Assembly (NCBI RefSeq): GCF_040392825.1
Contig: NZ_JBEBVH010000006.1
Span: forward strand, 1 to 34,963
Source of the DNA: Pseudopedobacter sp040392825
GTDB taxonomy: Bacteria > Bacteroidota > Bacteroidia > Sphingobacteriales > Sphingobacteriaceae
DNA length: 34,963 nucleotides
Reading direction: 5' to 3'
This document shows, piece by piece, positions 14,777-23,886 of the stretch. Both the position numbers and the translations under genes were made by a program. The stretch's first letter is position 1, and each line of letters opens with the position of its first letter. The notes below the pieces were generated by a model. That model did no database searches and was not told the origin of the DNA. It worked only from the letters and a program-made list of their open reading frames with translations.

Positions 14777-15329
14777 ATTCAAACTGAATTTCTGTTATAT
14801 TGATTCGGCTTAATCTGTTTGATTTAGGCGCAGAAGCATTTACAATTTTCACTCTATAAGCCTCTTTCTTTTTGTTGTTGATTTTATATTCGGCAAAAGC
14901 TTCCTCTTCTTTCGTAGGGTCACCGCGCCTTACACCTAACGAAGCCCAATTTTTGCCATTATCTTTAGATACGAAAACCTCAACTGCATAATAATCTGAC
15001 ACATCATCTTTATAGCCAATAAATCCCACTTTTACAGATGAAAGTCCCTTGATATCAAATTCAGTACTTATATAGCCATTAGATTTATTGATACTTGTTG
15101 GACCAAGTAAACGAGGAGACTTCGGCCGAATGTCATTCGATTTCACATTGGTAACCAAAGCGTCGTTAAACATCCAGTCGCCAGATAAAGCGGTAATCAC
15201 CTCTGCCGGATATTTATTTTTGTTTTGTGCATCTAAAAAGGTTTCGTGTATTCTTTGTTGTGCACTTGCTTTTATACTTAATAGAAAAGCCAGACACAAA
15301 AAAGCAACATTAAATTTTCTTAAGTCCAT
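14766..15329 (-). CDS. Small secreted beta-sandwich protein A
   Basis: This is a 187-residue protein with a Sec signal (AFLLSIKASAQ) and one beta-sandwich domain containing HETFLDAQNKNKYPAE, SGDWMFNDALV, GLSSVKVGFIGYK, VSKDNGKNWASLGVRRG and NASAPKSNRLSRINITEI. It is a clear tandem paralogue of protein B directly downstream, with the same blocks in the same order. It starts 9 bases after the EEP1 stop. The domain also appears at the C-terminus of the next-but-one gene (12125-14101). I do not recognise a named family beyond a generic adhesive or binding beta-sandwich. Confidence 0.8.
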   Translation of the reverse strand: MDLRKFNVAFLCLAFLLSIKASAQQRIHETFLDAQNKNKYPAEVITALSGDWMFNDALVTNVKSNDIRPKSPRLLGPTSINKSNGYISTEFDIKGLSSVKVGFIGYKDDVSDYYAVEVFVSKDNGKNWASLGVRRGDPTKEEEAFAEYKINNKKKEAYRVKIVNASAPKSNRLSRINITEIQFEYGE

Positions 15330-15338
15330 AATTCTAAT

Positions 15339-16202
15339 TTATCTCTCCAGCGTTAACAATACCGGATAATGATCAGACAGCATATGTGTTATACTATCAT
15401 AAATAATTTCGCAGTTTTTAATTTTGCTCTTTAAATCCGGACTGGTCCAGATATAGTCAATCCTTAGTTTATCACTATCTCCAGATGTCGAATGTAATTT
15501 AGTGGGGCAAGTATGACTAAAAGTCTGATGCTTTTCCCACCAGGTGTCTATATACCCTGCTTCTATTACCTGCTGAATGACACTATAATCAAAGCCTCCG
15601 TTATTAATATTCTTGCTTTTCCCTTTTATGGCCCTATCCAGCCTTGCCTGCTGCGCATTATATATACCTGCATCTACCGGAGAAAAAGAATTAAAATCAC
15701 CCATCATCAATAGTTTTTTTGTTGAAAGGGGCTTAATTATTTTAAGTATTTTATCAATCTCCACCAGACGTTGCTCCCAGCTTTTGGGGTCAAGGTGCAA
15801 TACAACTAAAGTATATCCCTGTATTTCCGCAACTATTATCCCATGGTTCATCTCTAGTTTCAGTTTTTGGATTTTTGAAACTGGATATTTTGATGATATA
15901 GCTAAAGGACAGCAACTTCCGGTATCAAAAAATGCAGTATACGCATGTCCGTAACTTTTCGCAAAGGCCGCAAAAGATTCTTCGGTAAATTTGCTCATTT
16001 CCTGATAGGTAATCACATCCGGCAATCGCTCTGTTATCCAATTACGGTATTTATCCCTATACATGTTACTTCCATTAAAACCAACCAACACATTATAATT
16101 CATAATTTTTAAGGGCTCATTGGTCTGTGCATACACTGTATCGTTAAAATTCCCCAGTGCAACATTCAAGATGAGAATGAATATGATTTTATATTTCTTC
16201 AT
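15339..16202 (-). CDS. Secreted EEP-fold phosphodiesterase/nuclease (EEP1)
   Basis: This is a 287-residue protein with a Sec signal peptide (cleavage near TVYAQ, about residue 25), hence soluble in the periplasm or exported further. The EEP domain is complete: N37 (MNYNVLVG), E68 (ITYQEMS), H136 (VVLHLDPKS), D169 and N171 (MMGDFNSF), D249 (RIDYIWTS), D277-H278 (LSDHYPV). Activity as a metal-dependent phosphodiesterase is expected. It differs markedly from EEP2 and EEP3 (no FNGKYPSDH ending, an extra FSHTCPT...SGDSD loop), so it probably attacks a different bond or end of the substrate. It starts 6 bases after the SusD stop, making it the first non-transport gene of locus 1. Confidence 0.9.
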   Translation of the reverse strand: MKKYKIIFILILNVALGNFNDTVYAQTNEPLKIMNYNVLVGFNGSNMYRDKYRNWITERLPDVITYQEMSKFTEESFAAFAKSYGHAYTAFFDTGSCCPLAISSKYPVSKIQKLKLEMNHGIIVAEIQGYTLVVLHLDPKSWEQRLVEIDKILKIIKPLSTKKLLMMGDFNSFSPVDAGIYNAQQARLDRAIKGKSKNINNGGFDYSVIQQVIEAGYIDTWWEKHQTFSHTCPTKLHSTSGDSDKLRIDYIWTSPDLKSKIKNCEIIYDSITHMLSDHYPVLLTLER

Positions 16203-16208
16203 GAACTT

Positions 16209-17711
16209 TTAATATCCGGGGTTTTGTCTTAATGCAGGATTTTTAACTATTTCTAATGATGGAATTGGATAATATAGGTTATAAGGCTTTACGTTATTGG
16301 CTGCAGCGGCATAATCTCCCGCTACGGATTTTATGCTTTCGTAAAAAATTCCCCACCGTACTATATCCCATTTACGACTATATTCCCCTGCCAGTTCCCT
16401 TCCTCTTTCTTTGCGCAATTCTTCACGCATAGTAGGTTGGTTTGTTAACGGGATACCTCCAATATCAGCCCGGTTACGAATTAAGTCTATATAGAATTTT
16501 GCATCACCTAGTTGGTCTTGTTCTATCAATGCTTCGGCCATCATCAATACAACATCCGCATATCGCATAAATATGATATTACGACCGCTGGCTATATTAT
16601 TAGCCTGGATGTCCCAAAATTTAGGTCCCAACCAGTAACGACCTGTACTATTATACATATTAAAATTCTTAAATACTTTTTGTACGGCATCCATATATCC
16701 CGATGCCAGCACATGTATTTTCCGTTTGTCGCCGGTGGAATAATAAGACTCCAATCTTCTTGTTGGTCTAACAGCTCCATATGGCGTCGCAGAATCGTTC
16801 CCCAGATCTACACCATTATACTGACTCCCACTTTTTGGAGTTGGCATACACCAATTGTAAATCTGGTGAGCGCGTTGTAAGCCTGTTAGGGAATAGGAAT
16901 ATTGTATTTCAAAAATAGATTCCTGATTGTTCTCCACTTTATAGATATCCCCATAATCTTCCAGCAATTTATAAACTCCTCGTCCCGCCATGTTTACAAC
17001 TTGCTCGGCAGCCCATCTGGCTTTTTCCCAATCACGATTAGTCAAAGCCAATTTTGCCATTAGACCATAAGCAAGTCCCTGGGTTACCCTTCCCGTATTG
17101 TCTCCTTCTGCCCTCTCCAACAAGTTAGGAGCGTAATTTTCCAACTCACCAATTAACACATTTCTGATAGAATCGGCGTTACTACGCGGCAAAGCTATAA
17201 TTTCGTTTACATCATCTTCTGTCTTCAAGCCTGCGCTCCAATAAGGAACATCACCAAACGTATTGGTAAGAATATAATAATACAGGCTTCTCAATGTAAC
17301 TGCTTCAGCAATGAGTTTCTCTTTTATTTCTGCTGACAAACTAGATCTTTGTATTCCGGTAATGGTATTATTAGCATACATTACTCCTTTATAACTATGC
17401 TTCCAGACTTCCTGTCCTACTCCGGGGGCTGCCGGAGAATATCCAAAATTTCCGTTTACATTTCTTTCAACAATCATTACCATCAGGTCTGTACTGCCTT
17501 CAGCCGCAAAAAAGAAATCTGGATTGGAAAAAATGTCGTATAATACAGTATAAATCCCATTTACTGCCGCTTGGGCTTCCGCCTCGGTTGTATAAAATTT
17601 CGATGGCGATGCCGCATGTTTCATATCTTCCTCCAGGAATTTTTCACATCCTGATAATGAAAGAACCGTTATTGCCAAAATGGCGACCTTCAATAAATAT
17701 CGTTTAATCAT
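16209..17711 (-). CDS. SusD/RagB-family substrate-binding lipoprotein (locus 1)
   Basis: This is a 500-residue outer-membrane lipoprotein (LSLSGCEKF, C22). The N-terminal SusD-like part (FLEEDMKHAASPSKFYTTEAEAQ region, YTVLYDI) and TPR-like helices (ALRSLYYYILTNTFGDVPYW, GLMAKLALTNRDWEKARW) are typical. So are the RagB/SusD C-terminal blocks (IIFMRYADVVLMMAEALIEQ, IRNRADIGGIP, ELRKERGRELAGEYSRKWD) and the final LYYPIPSLEIVKNPALRQNPGY pattern. It forms the lid of the SusC channel encoded 29 bases upstream. Sequence does not give the ligand. The genes that follow encode phosphodiesterase relatives rather than glycoside hydrolases. Confidence 0.96.
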   Translation of the reverse strand: MIKRYLLKVAILAITVLSLSGCEKFLEEDMKHAASPSKFYTTEAEAQAAVNGIYTVLYDIFSNPDFFFAAEGSTDLMVMIVERNVNGNFGYSPAAPGVGQEVWKHSYKGVMYANNTITGIQRSSLSAEIKEKLIAEAVTLRSLYYYILTNTFGDVPYWSAGLKTEDDVNEIIALPRSNADSIRNVLIGELENYAPNLLERAEGDNTGRVTQGLAYGLMAKLALTNRDWEKARWAAEQVVNMAGRGVYKLLEDYGDIYKVENNQESIFEIQYSYSLTGLQRAHQIYNWCMPTPKSGSQYNGVDLGNDSATPYGAVRPTRRLESYYSTGDKRKIHVLASGYMDAVQKVFKNFNMYNSTGRYWLGPKFWDIQANNIASGRNIIFMRYADVVLMMAEALIEQDQLGDAKFYIDLIRNRADIGGIPLTNQPTMREELRKERGRELAGEYSRKWDIVRWGIFYESIKSVAGDYAAAANNVKPYNLYYPIPSLEIVKNPALRQNPGY

Positions 17712-17740
17712 GATTAACTTTTTTCGTTAATTACCTGCTG

Positions 17741-20700
17741 TTAAAACCTTGTGGCTATGCTGAACGCTATTGTTCTATTTTTCGGATAAACACCATCATC
17801 TTTCCTTCTTACAACGGAGGAAGAATTGTTGCTTACATCGGGATCATAGCCATTATATTTTGTCCATAAATACAGATTGGTACCTGTTAGATATAGACTT
17901 AGATTTTGCAATGCTTTGATAGGCATATTTTTATTGTTGAATGTATATCCAAAACGAAGCGAGCCTAATCGTATAAATGAAGCATCATGTACAAAACGAT
18001 CTGTAGCTACAAAATCCTGTGAATTTACCCGTGGTATATCTGAATTTGGATTATTAATAGGGTGCCACCTATTCACTACATATCTGAATTGGTTTGGCCC
18101 AACGTAACCTACCCCTTGTTTAAATTCAATAGGATTGTACATTTTTGCCCCTAACGAGTACTGAAAAAACACATCCAGTTCGAAACCTTTCCACGTAAAA
18201 TTATTCCCCAGACCACCTTGCATTTTGGGTTCAGTTTGCCCCAGATAAACCTCATCGGCTTCGCTTAATACTCCGTCTCCATTTGCATCCATATAGCGTT
18301 GTCTGCCTAATTGATAAAAGGACGGAATAGAAACATATTTACTACCACCCCATTCACTAATTTCTTCTGCAGATTTCCATGTTCCGGCATATTGTACTCC
18401 ATAAAGTCCAGACACCGGTTTGCCCACTTCATAACCATACATATAATATTGTGGTGCTGCGTAATTCGTCTCGGTAGTTACCCTCACTAAGGGCCCTAAA
18501 TCCAATACTTTATTACTGTTGGTCGCAAAAGTGAGCGTACTTGTCCATTTAAATCCGGAGAGCGCTTGTATATTGACAGTATTTAACAAAAATTCTACTC
18601 CTCGATTTTGAGTTTTACCAAGATTTACCAAACGTGATTCAAATCCCGATTGTTGCGGTAATTGTACGGTAAGCAATAAATCGCGGGTAATGGTATTATA
18701 AGCGTCAACAGTCAAAGAAACTCTCTCATTTACCAATTTCAGGTCCAAACCGGCATTCCATTGTTGAGACGTTTCCCAGCTTAAATTATCATTAGGAATG
18801 TTAGATGAATAATAACCTACAGGTGCCTTGCCATTAAATACATACCCATTACTACTTGCTGTTAGCATGGCCTGTGAACCATAAGCAGATATAGCCTGAT
18901 TTCCGGAGGTTCCAAAGCTCAATCTTAAAGATGCTTCGCCTAATGTGTTTCTCAGATTTTTCATCCACGACTCCTGTAACATGGCCCATTTAAAAGCTCC
19001 TGAAGGGAAAAAAGCCCATTTTTGACCGGTTGGAAAATTAGAGGCACCATCTGCCCTGCCGGTGAAAGTAAGGTAATATTTCCTTTTATAGTCGTAATTT
19101 AGTCTGCCAAGAACAGATACCATAGACGTCTCCTGCAAATTAGAAGTTATAGCAGTAGCTTCTTTCTCTGCTGCTACCATATTGTTGTCTTCTGTTCCAT
19201 CTGCAGCATACCCTTGTCCCCTTTGCCATTGGTTTACGGATTTTGTCTTCTGCATGGTAAATCCTCCCAATGCATTGAAACGATGATTATTTGTCCAGCT
19301 CTTAGCATAAGAAACCGTTGTTTCGCTTAATAATTTTTCATAGGTATAAGCCGCCTTTACCGCATATCCTCCTGCATCTAAAAATGCTCTGCGCGGAAGC
19401 GCTGCTGGGTCATACCGGCTCTCATTTCTAAAGTAATTCGTATTGCTGAACGCAGTTTTTATTTTCAGGTTTTGTATTGGCTCGTACTCCAGAAACAAAT
19501 TTGCCCAAAGATTTTTTTTAAAAACATTGTGCTTCATCATTTCCACTAATGCAACTGGTGTATTAATCACGCCACCTGAGTACCAGCCGGGATTCCAATC
19601 TTCAAATTCGCCTCCCGTCTCACCACCTTCATCATAAACTCCCATTACCGGAGGAATAGCCAATGTAGAATTCCACCAACCTGCATGAGAACCTATATCC
19701 ACTTTATTAAGTTCTTCTTTATTTGCTGAATAGTTGAGCCTTAAACCTCCTCTAACCTTCCGTGAAAAGGTTTTGTCGAGATTTAAACGTCCCTGATAAC
19801 GTTCGAATCCCGAAGCTTTAATAATCCCTCGTTGGTTGGCATAATTCCCGGACAAATAATAACGCAAACCCGAATTTCCCCCTGAGGCAGAAAGCGAATG
19901 GTTATTATAGGGCGCAACACGCGTTACCTCTTTTGTCCAGTTGGTTCCTTCGCCCAAAGTTTCAGCTTCAGGATAAGGAGGGTTTGTACCTGTTGGACTA
20001 TTGAACCAATAGTTTTCATTTACCATTTCTGCATATTCTCTGGCATTCATCATATCCAGAAATTTTGGTAACCAGGCAGCTCCTGTTTCGCTGCTATAAT
20101 TAAATACATCTTTCCCCGGAGCTCCTTTTTTAGTTGTTATCAGAATTACTCCATTCGCTCCCCGCGATCCATAAATTGCCGTTGATGAAGCATCTTTTAA
20201 GACCTGCATAGATTCTATATCTGCCGGATTAATATTATTCAGATCTCCGGCATCTATAATTCCGTCTATTACATATAAGGGTTCGTTATCAGCATTAATA
20301 GATCTTGTTCCACGAATACGTACAGTAGTACCGGCCCCCGGATCTCCTCCCGATGAGATAAGATCCACACCTGCAATTCTGCCCTGTAACATCTGATCGA
20401 CCCTCACAACAGGTATTTTTTCAATATCTTTCATATTTACAGAAGCTACTGCTCCTGTAAGATCTCTTTTATTTACCTCTCCGTAACCAACAACAACTAT
20501 TTCACTTAGTCCTTTATTTTGTTCCTTAAGTGCGATATTGATATTAGTATTATTTCCAACTACTCTTTCCTGAGTAGCAAAACCTAAAAAACTGAACACC
20601 AAAACAGTATTAGCATCAGCAACCTTAACTTTATAGTTTCCAGAAGCATCGGTAACTGTTCCTGTAGTACTGTTTTTTATTCTTACGCTAACTCCAGCCA

Positions 20701-21130
20701 ATGGAATACTTTTATCATCGGTAACTTTTCCGTTTATAGTAATTTCCTTGACGGGTTGCTGAGCAGCATTTTCGGCTTTTCTGGATATGATAATATTCTT
20801 TTGAACGATCTTAAAACTGAGATTCTTCCCTTCGAGACACTTTTTCATAGCCTCTTCCAGCGGAGCATTTATAAAGTTTACAGAAATCATTCCTGTACCT
20901 TTTAACATTTCGGAATTGTAGAAAATATTATATCCACTTTGTTTTCTGATTAATTTGAAAACGTCTTCCAATGTGGTATTTTCCCGTTTTAGATTTATTT
21001 TCTGAGCTGCAGCGTTTACCTGTAAAAGCGTTGCCAGTATTATAATCAGGGAGAGCTTCATTATCAGTAATGATTTAGACAAAAAAGAGGAAGGGCACTT
21101 TGTAACAAGTACAATATTTTTTTTATACAT
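17741..21130 (-). CDS. SusC/RagA-family TonB-dependent transporter with STN signalling domain (locus 1)
   Basis: This 1129-residue outer-membrane protein has, in order, a long N-region and signal (about 1-43, ending VNAAAQ), an STN domain (about 45-117, TLEDVFKLIRKQSGYNIFY), a carboxypeptidase-like beta-sandwich (about 130-205, INGKVTDDKSIPLAGVSV), a plug with SusC features (about 210-337, LSEIVVVGYGEVNKRDLTGAV, VRIRGTRSINADNEPLYVID, ASSTAIYGSRGANGVILIT) and a barrel ending in the aromatic TIAFSIATRF. The STN domain and the FecR/ECF sigma pair upstream show trans-envelope induction by the imported ligand. ATG 21130 is preferred; ATG 21061 would also leave a signal peptide. It lies 122 bases after FecR, across a leader with hairpins. 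Confidence 0.97.
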   Translation of the reverse strand: MYKKNIVLVTKCPSSFLSKSLLIMKLSLIIILATLLQVNAAAQKINLKRENTTLEDVFKLIRKQSGYNIFYNSEMLKGTGMISVNFINAPLEEAMKKCLEGKNLSFKIVQKNIIISRKAENAAQQPVKEITINGKVTDDKSIPLAGVSVRIKNSTTGTVTDASGNYKVKVADANTVLVFSFLGFATQERVVGNNTNINIALKEQNKGLSEIVVVGYGEVNKRDLTGAVASVNMKDIEKIPVVRVDQMLQGRIAGVDLISSGGDPGAGTTVRIRGTRSINADNEPLYVIDGIIDAGDLNNINPADIESMQVLKDASSTAIYGSRGANGVILITTKKGAPGKDVFNYSSETGAAWLPKFLDMMNAREYAEMVNENYWFNSPTGTNPPYPEAETLGEGTNWTKEVTRVAPYNNHSLSASGGNSGLRYYLSGNYANQRGIIKASGFERYQGRLNLDKTFSRKVRGGLRLNYSANKEELNKVDIGSHAGWWNSTLAIPPVMGVYDEGGETGGEFEDWNPGWYSGGVINTPVALVEMMKHNVFKKNLWANLFLEYEPIQNLKIKTAFSNTNYFRNESRYDPAALPRRAFLDAGGYAVKAAYTYEKLLSETTVSYAKSWTNNHRFNALGGFTMQKTKSVNQWQRGQGYAADGTEDNNMVAAEKEATAITSNLQETSMVSVLGRLNYDYKRKYYLTFTGRADGASNFPTGQKWAFFPSGAFKWAMLQESWMKNLRNTLGEASLRLSFGTSGNQAISAYGSQAMLTASSNGYVFNGKAPVGYYSSNIPNDNLSWETSQQWNAGLDLKLVNERVSLTVDAYNTITRDLLLTVQLPQQSGFESRLVNLGKTQNRGVEFLLNTVNIQALSGFKWTSTLTFATNSNKVLDLGPLVRVTTETNYAAPQYYMYGYEVGKPVSGLYGVQYAGTWKSAEEISEWGGSKYVSIPSFYQLGRQRYMDANGDGVLSEADEVYLGQTEPKMQGGLGNNFTWKGFELDVFFQYSLGAKMYNPIEFKQGVGYVGPNQFRYVVNRWHPINNPNSDIPRVNSQDFVATDRFVHDASFIRLGSLRFGYTFNNKNMPIKALQNLSLYLTGTNLYLWTKYNGYDPDVSNNSSSVVRRKDDGVYPKNRTIAFSIATRF

Positions 21131-21206
21131 TTGATATAGGTTTTTCTAAATTGATTTAATTCTGTAAGATTAATTTAAAACCTTGTTAGTCCAAGTACTA
21201 ATAATC

Positions 21207-21253
21207 AGGGGCGTTGCAGCGCTCCTGTTTTATTATAAGCACTTTGTGCTTAT
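21207..21253 (-). promoter_or_regulatory. Hairpin-rich leader between fecR and susC (locus 1)
   Basis: Two inverted repeats are visible. ATAAGCAC/GTGCTTAT (21235-21242 with 21246-21253, perfect 8 bases, 3-base loop) touches the FecR stop codon. AGGGGCG/CGCTCCT (21207-21213 with 21220-21226, 7 pairs including one G-T, 6-base loop) lies about 75 bases before the susC start. Neither has a T-run on the minus strand, so an intrinsic terminator is not clear. They may mark transcript processing or attenuation that separates the regulatory genes from the highly expressed susC. Confidence 0.45.
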
Positions 21254-22488
21254 TATGGCATCACTATAACCCTCCTTTCTTTTCCGGAAGTTGCCGGCAT
21301 TAACTTAAAGCGTATAGCGCCAGTCATTTCTATACTTTTAAGTAGTTGTTCTATATCCTCGAACCTTGATATAGTTCCGCCGAACGTTTTGCCGTCTATA
21401 TTTCCATCGTATTCAACTGTAATATCATACCATCGGGCTATGGTTCTCATTACCGTTGTTATATTTTCATCGTTAAATAGGAAATAGCCATTTTTCCAGG
21501 CCAGTGTTTCTTCGGTATCTACCGTCGACACCTTAATATCATTTTTTGACAAAGAAGCTGTAGATTGTTCACCAGGTTTCAATAAAACAGACTTAGTATG
21601 GTTAGTCACTTTCACTGCCCCTTCTATCAAAGTAGTTTTTACAGCATTTTCATTGGAATATGCATTCACATTAAAATGCGTTCCCAAAACGCTTACTTCT
21701 GTCCCATTGGCTTCGACAATAAATGGTTTGTGAGGATTTTTTGCTACTTCAAAATATGCTTCTCCGTTTACTCGCACTTTTCGTTCTTTTCCGTTAAACA
21801 TTACCGGGTAGCTTAATGAAGACATGGTGTTTAACCAAACCTTAGTTCCGTCCGGCAGCACAATTTTAAAGTCTGCACCTCTTGGAGTAGTTACCGTATT
21901 TTCCAATGCCTTACCACCGCCTAAACCTAAACCAACGCCATCCTGATAAGTAATTTGTCCATCCTGATGTTCTACTTTCGAATCTCCCTGAACAGTTAAC
22001 ACCCCATTGGATACTTTATCTAAAGCTATTTGTGAACCATCTGCCAACGTAAGCATTACTGCTTTAGCATCTTCTGTCCCACTATCTTTTTTAACAGCTA
22101 TCAACTGTTGCCCTTTCTCTGGCCCGGTTTCTGGTTTATTTACATAAAACCATAATCCAACACCAGCTGTCAACAATAATACAGCTGCATAGCGCAGAAA
22201 CACCTTTCCATTAAACACAAATATTTTTCGTTTCGGATTTGCCTTTTGAAAGCGAGAATCGGAAATTATATTCTCATATACAAGTTCACTATCGAGGATA
22301 TCCTCCTCTGGCTTGACCGATACATTATTCCAGATTTCCTTCACAGAAGAATGGAACACCTCGTCATCTTTCAGGATTCGAGAACAAGCAGCTAGTTCTT
22401 CTAATTCTTCTTTACTGATAGTATTTTCCGTTAATGCTTTAAAAAGATACTCCAGGCGTTCCTTCGATATGTCTGTTCCTTTATTCAA
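21253..22488 (-). CDS. FecR-family anti-sigma factor (locus 1), TTG start
   Basis: This 411-residue inner-membrane protein has a cytoplasmic helical N-region (about 1-90, sigma-binding), one transmembrane helix (about 97-116, VFLRYAAVLLLTAGVGLWFYV), a periplasmic FecR domain (about 190-295, TTPRGADFKIVLPDGTKVW, NGEAYFEVAKNPHKPFIVEA, GTHFNVNAY) and a C-terminal DUF4974 domain (about 335-405, TVMRTIARWYDITVEYDG) that contacts the STN domain of SusC. Start: an in-frame stop lies just upstream and no ATG precedes the helical region, so TTG at 22488 (first codons TTG AAT AAA GGA) is the only sensible start. It lies 157 bases after the sigma factor gene. Confidence 0.94.
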   Translation of the reverse strand: MNKGTDISKERLEYLFKALTENTISKEELEELAACSRILKDDEVFHSSVKEIWNNVSVKPEEDILDSELVYENIISDSRFQKANPKRKIFVFNGKVFLRYAAVLLLTAGVGLWFYVNKPETGPEKGQQLIAVKKDSGTEDAKAVMLTLADGSQIALDKVSNGVLTVQGDSKVEHQDGQITYQDGVGLGLGGGKALENTVTTPRGADFKIVLPDGTKVWLNTMSSLSYPVMFNGKERKVRVNGEAYFEVAKNPHKPFIVEANGTEVSVLGTHFNVNAYSNENAVKTTLIEGAVKVTNHTKSVLLKPGEQSTASLSKNDIKVSTVDTEETLAWKNGYFLFNDENITTVMRTIARWYDITVEYDGNIDGKTFGGTISRFEDIEQLLKSIEMTGAIRFKLMPATSGKERRVIVMP

Positions 22489-22553
22489 GTTCGTTTTTTA
22501 TGGCTTATATATAGATTACGGAGCTGGAGGCAAAAAGGACTAGTTGACAGACC

Positions 22554-22572
22554 ATATTTTTTTAAAAAATAT
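22554..22572. repeat. AT palindrome between sigma factor and fecR genes
   Basis: ATATTTTTT and AAAAAATAT face each other around a single T in the 157-base gap between the ECF sigma gene and fecR. Read on either strand it gives a T-run after A-T pairs only. It could be a weak terminator or a site for partial transcript release, but a palindrome of A and T alone in AT-rich DNA is weak evidence. Confidence 0.3.
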
Positions 22573-22645
22573 AAAACACACTGAATTACAAGCAAAAAGA
22601 TTAATACAAGAAAGCTATTTTAAGTATTTGTCGGCCTTTCAGATA

Positions 22646-23230
22646 TTACATAATCAAAAACAAGACGAACAAATATAAAATCTGGTGGTTTTCTAATTGT
22701 GCCTTAAGCGTTTTAAGGGCAACAGCTAAATGATTTTTAACTGTATTCCTGGATAGACCTAATTTTTCCGCTATTTCATCAAAAGAAAGACCTTCTAATT
22801 TGTTTAAGCGAAAAACCAGTTGCTGCTGCCTTGGAAGCTTCGCAATAGCCTTTTCGGTATAATTCCAAATATCAGAATAGATTATCTTTTCTTCGGTGCC
22901 ATTGTCTATTCCGGTTATCTTATTCATAAGATGCTCCCTCAAAGTATCAGAACTGGTTACTTTTCTAAAGGCATCCAGTACCAATCTTTTACATATAACA
23001 AACAGATAAGGTTCAAGGGGCTTTGTTATGTCTAGTTTTTGTCTATTGACCCAAAGATTGATAAACGTTTCCTGCAATATTTCCTGACTTTGTTCTTTTT
23101 CTTTTAAAAAAGAATAGGCAAACCGATAAACTTTGCGATGATAATATTCATATAGCAATTTAAATGCTTTTTCATCTCCATCACGAAAATTTTCTAACAA
23201 ATTAGACTTGTCCGGTTTGTTCGGAAGCAT
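22646..23230 (-). CDS. ECF-type RNA polymerase sigma factor (locus 1)
   Basis: This is a 194-residue ECF sigma factor. The region 2 helix bundle is at about 14-63 (FRDGDEKAFKLLYEYYHRKV, QSQEILQETFINLWVNR) and the region 4 helix-turn-helix at about 133-178 (LPRQQQLVFRLNKLEG, LSFDEIAEKLGLSRNTVKN). The spacing and the Bacteroidota-type EILQETFINLW motif mark the group paired with FecR anti-sigma factors. The last eleven residues (ILYLFVLFLIM) are strikingly hydrophobic, a tail that could hold the sigma factor at the membrane near FecR. It is the first gene of locus 1 and should switch on susC, susD and downstream genes when the STN domain signals ligand import. Confidence 0.96.
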   Translation of the reverse strand: MLPNKPDKSNLLENFRDGDEKAFKLLYEYYHRKVYRFAYSFLKEKEQSQEILQETFINLWVNRQKLDITKPLEPYLFVICKRLVLDAFRKVTSSDTLREHLMNKITGIDNGTEEKIIYSDIWNYTEKAIAKLPRQQQLVFRLNKLEGLSFDEIAEKLGLSRNTVKNHLAVALKTLKAQLENHQILYLFVLFLIM

Positions 23231-23438
23231 ATATAATTGATTTAAAACCTATAAAATCGAGCTTATAGTAACGAAAGTTATCGGTCTTTAACTAAATTAT
23301 AAAATTAATACTATTTCGCAAAAAACGTTTTTTTACATGTCGCAAATTAGCGAGAACAATATTACATAAAGATAAACTGAAAGTTATGCTTAGATTAAAG
23401 GAAAGTAATTAATTCATCTATATAAATAATCCCTATCT

Positions 23439-23675
23439 ATGCTTCCTACCGGAGAGGAAATAAAGAAAAAACACAAGTTTATTGCCTTTTGTCTGAATCA
23501 CGGATTCGATGGATTAAAAGATTCTCGGAAACTTTCTGATAACACGAAACCTTCCGTTTTCAGACCTATTGTCAAGATGTTAACCATTCGGTTTATCCCC
23601 ATACTTAGTGTATTATTTCAAGAGAACAACAATTCTAAATTAAAATCAGACAATCACAAAATCACCCTGAATTAA
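23439..23675 (+). CDS. Doubtful small ORF of unknown function
   Basis: This 78-residue frame is the only plus-strand ORF in the window that does not lie over a better gene. The predicted product is basic, with an N-terminal MLPTGEEIKKKHKFIAF, a central hydrophobic RFIPILSVLF and a polar tail. I recognise no family, no signal peptide and no clear ribosome-binding site. A small hairpin with a T-run follows the stop by 31 bases, which modestly favours expression. Alternatives are a decayed fragment of a mobile-element gene or a chance frame. Confidence 0.3.
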   Translation: MLPTGEEIKKKHKFIAFCLNHGFDGLKDSRKLSDNTKPSVFRPIVKMLTIRFIPILSVLFQENNNSKLKSDNHKITLN

Positions 23676-23706
23676 ACTGATCAAAGGCCATATTTTCTTC
23701 GTTATT

Positions 23707-23726
23707 TAGCCGTAGAGGCTATTTTT
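23707..23726 (+). terminator. Small hairpin with T-run after the plus-strand ORF
   Basis: TAGCC (23707-23711) and GGCTA (23717-23721) form a 5-base stem with a 5-base loop, followed directly by five Ts on the plus strand. It is short but has the order of an intrinsic terminator and lies just after the small plus-strand ORF. Confidence 0.4.
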
Positions 23727-23754
23727 CGGCAAAAAACAGAAACACCTACGGAAT

Positions 23755-23794
23755 GAGAATAGCCTGAGATGCAGTTGAGAATAGCTTAAGATGC
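23755..23794. repeat. 18-base imperfect direct repeat
   Basis: GAGAATAGCCTGAGATGC (23755-23772) is repeated as GAGAATAGCTTAAGATGC (23777-23794) after four bases, 16 of 18 positions identical. The unit spacing of 22 bases is about two helical turns, so two copies of a protein-binding site are possible. No partner gene is obvious. Confidence 0.55.
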
Positions 23795-23886
23795 TTTGGT
23801 CATGCCTCGATATATAGCTGTGCAAAAGATTTCAATTAACTTAGCTTAGTGTAAAAAAACGCTGAAAATTGACTGATATAATATCT

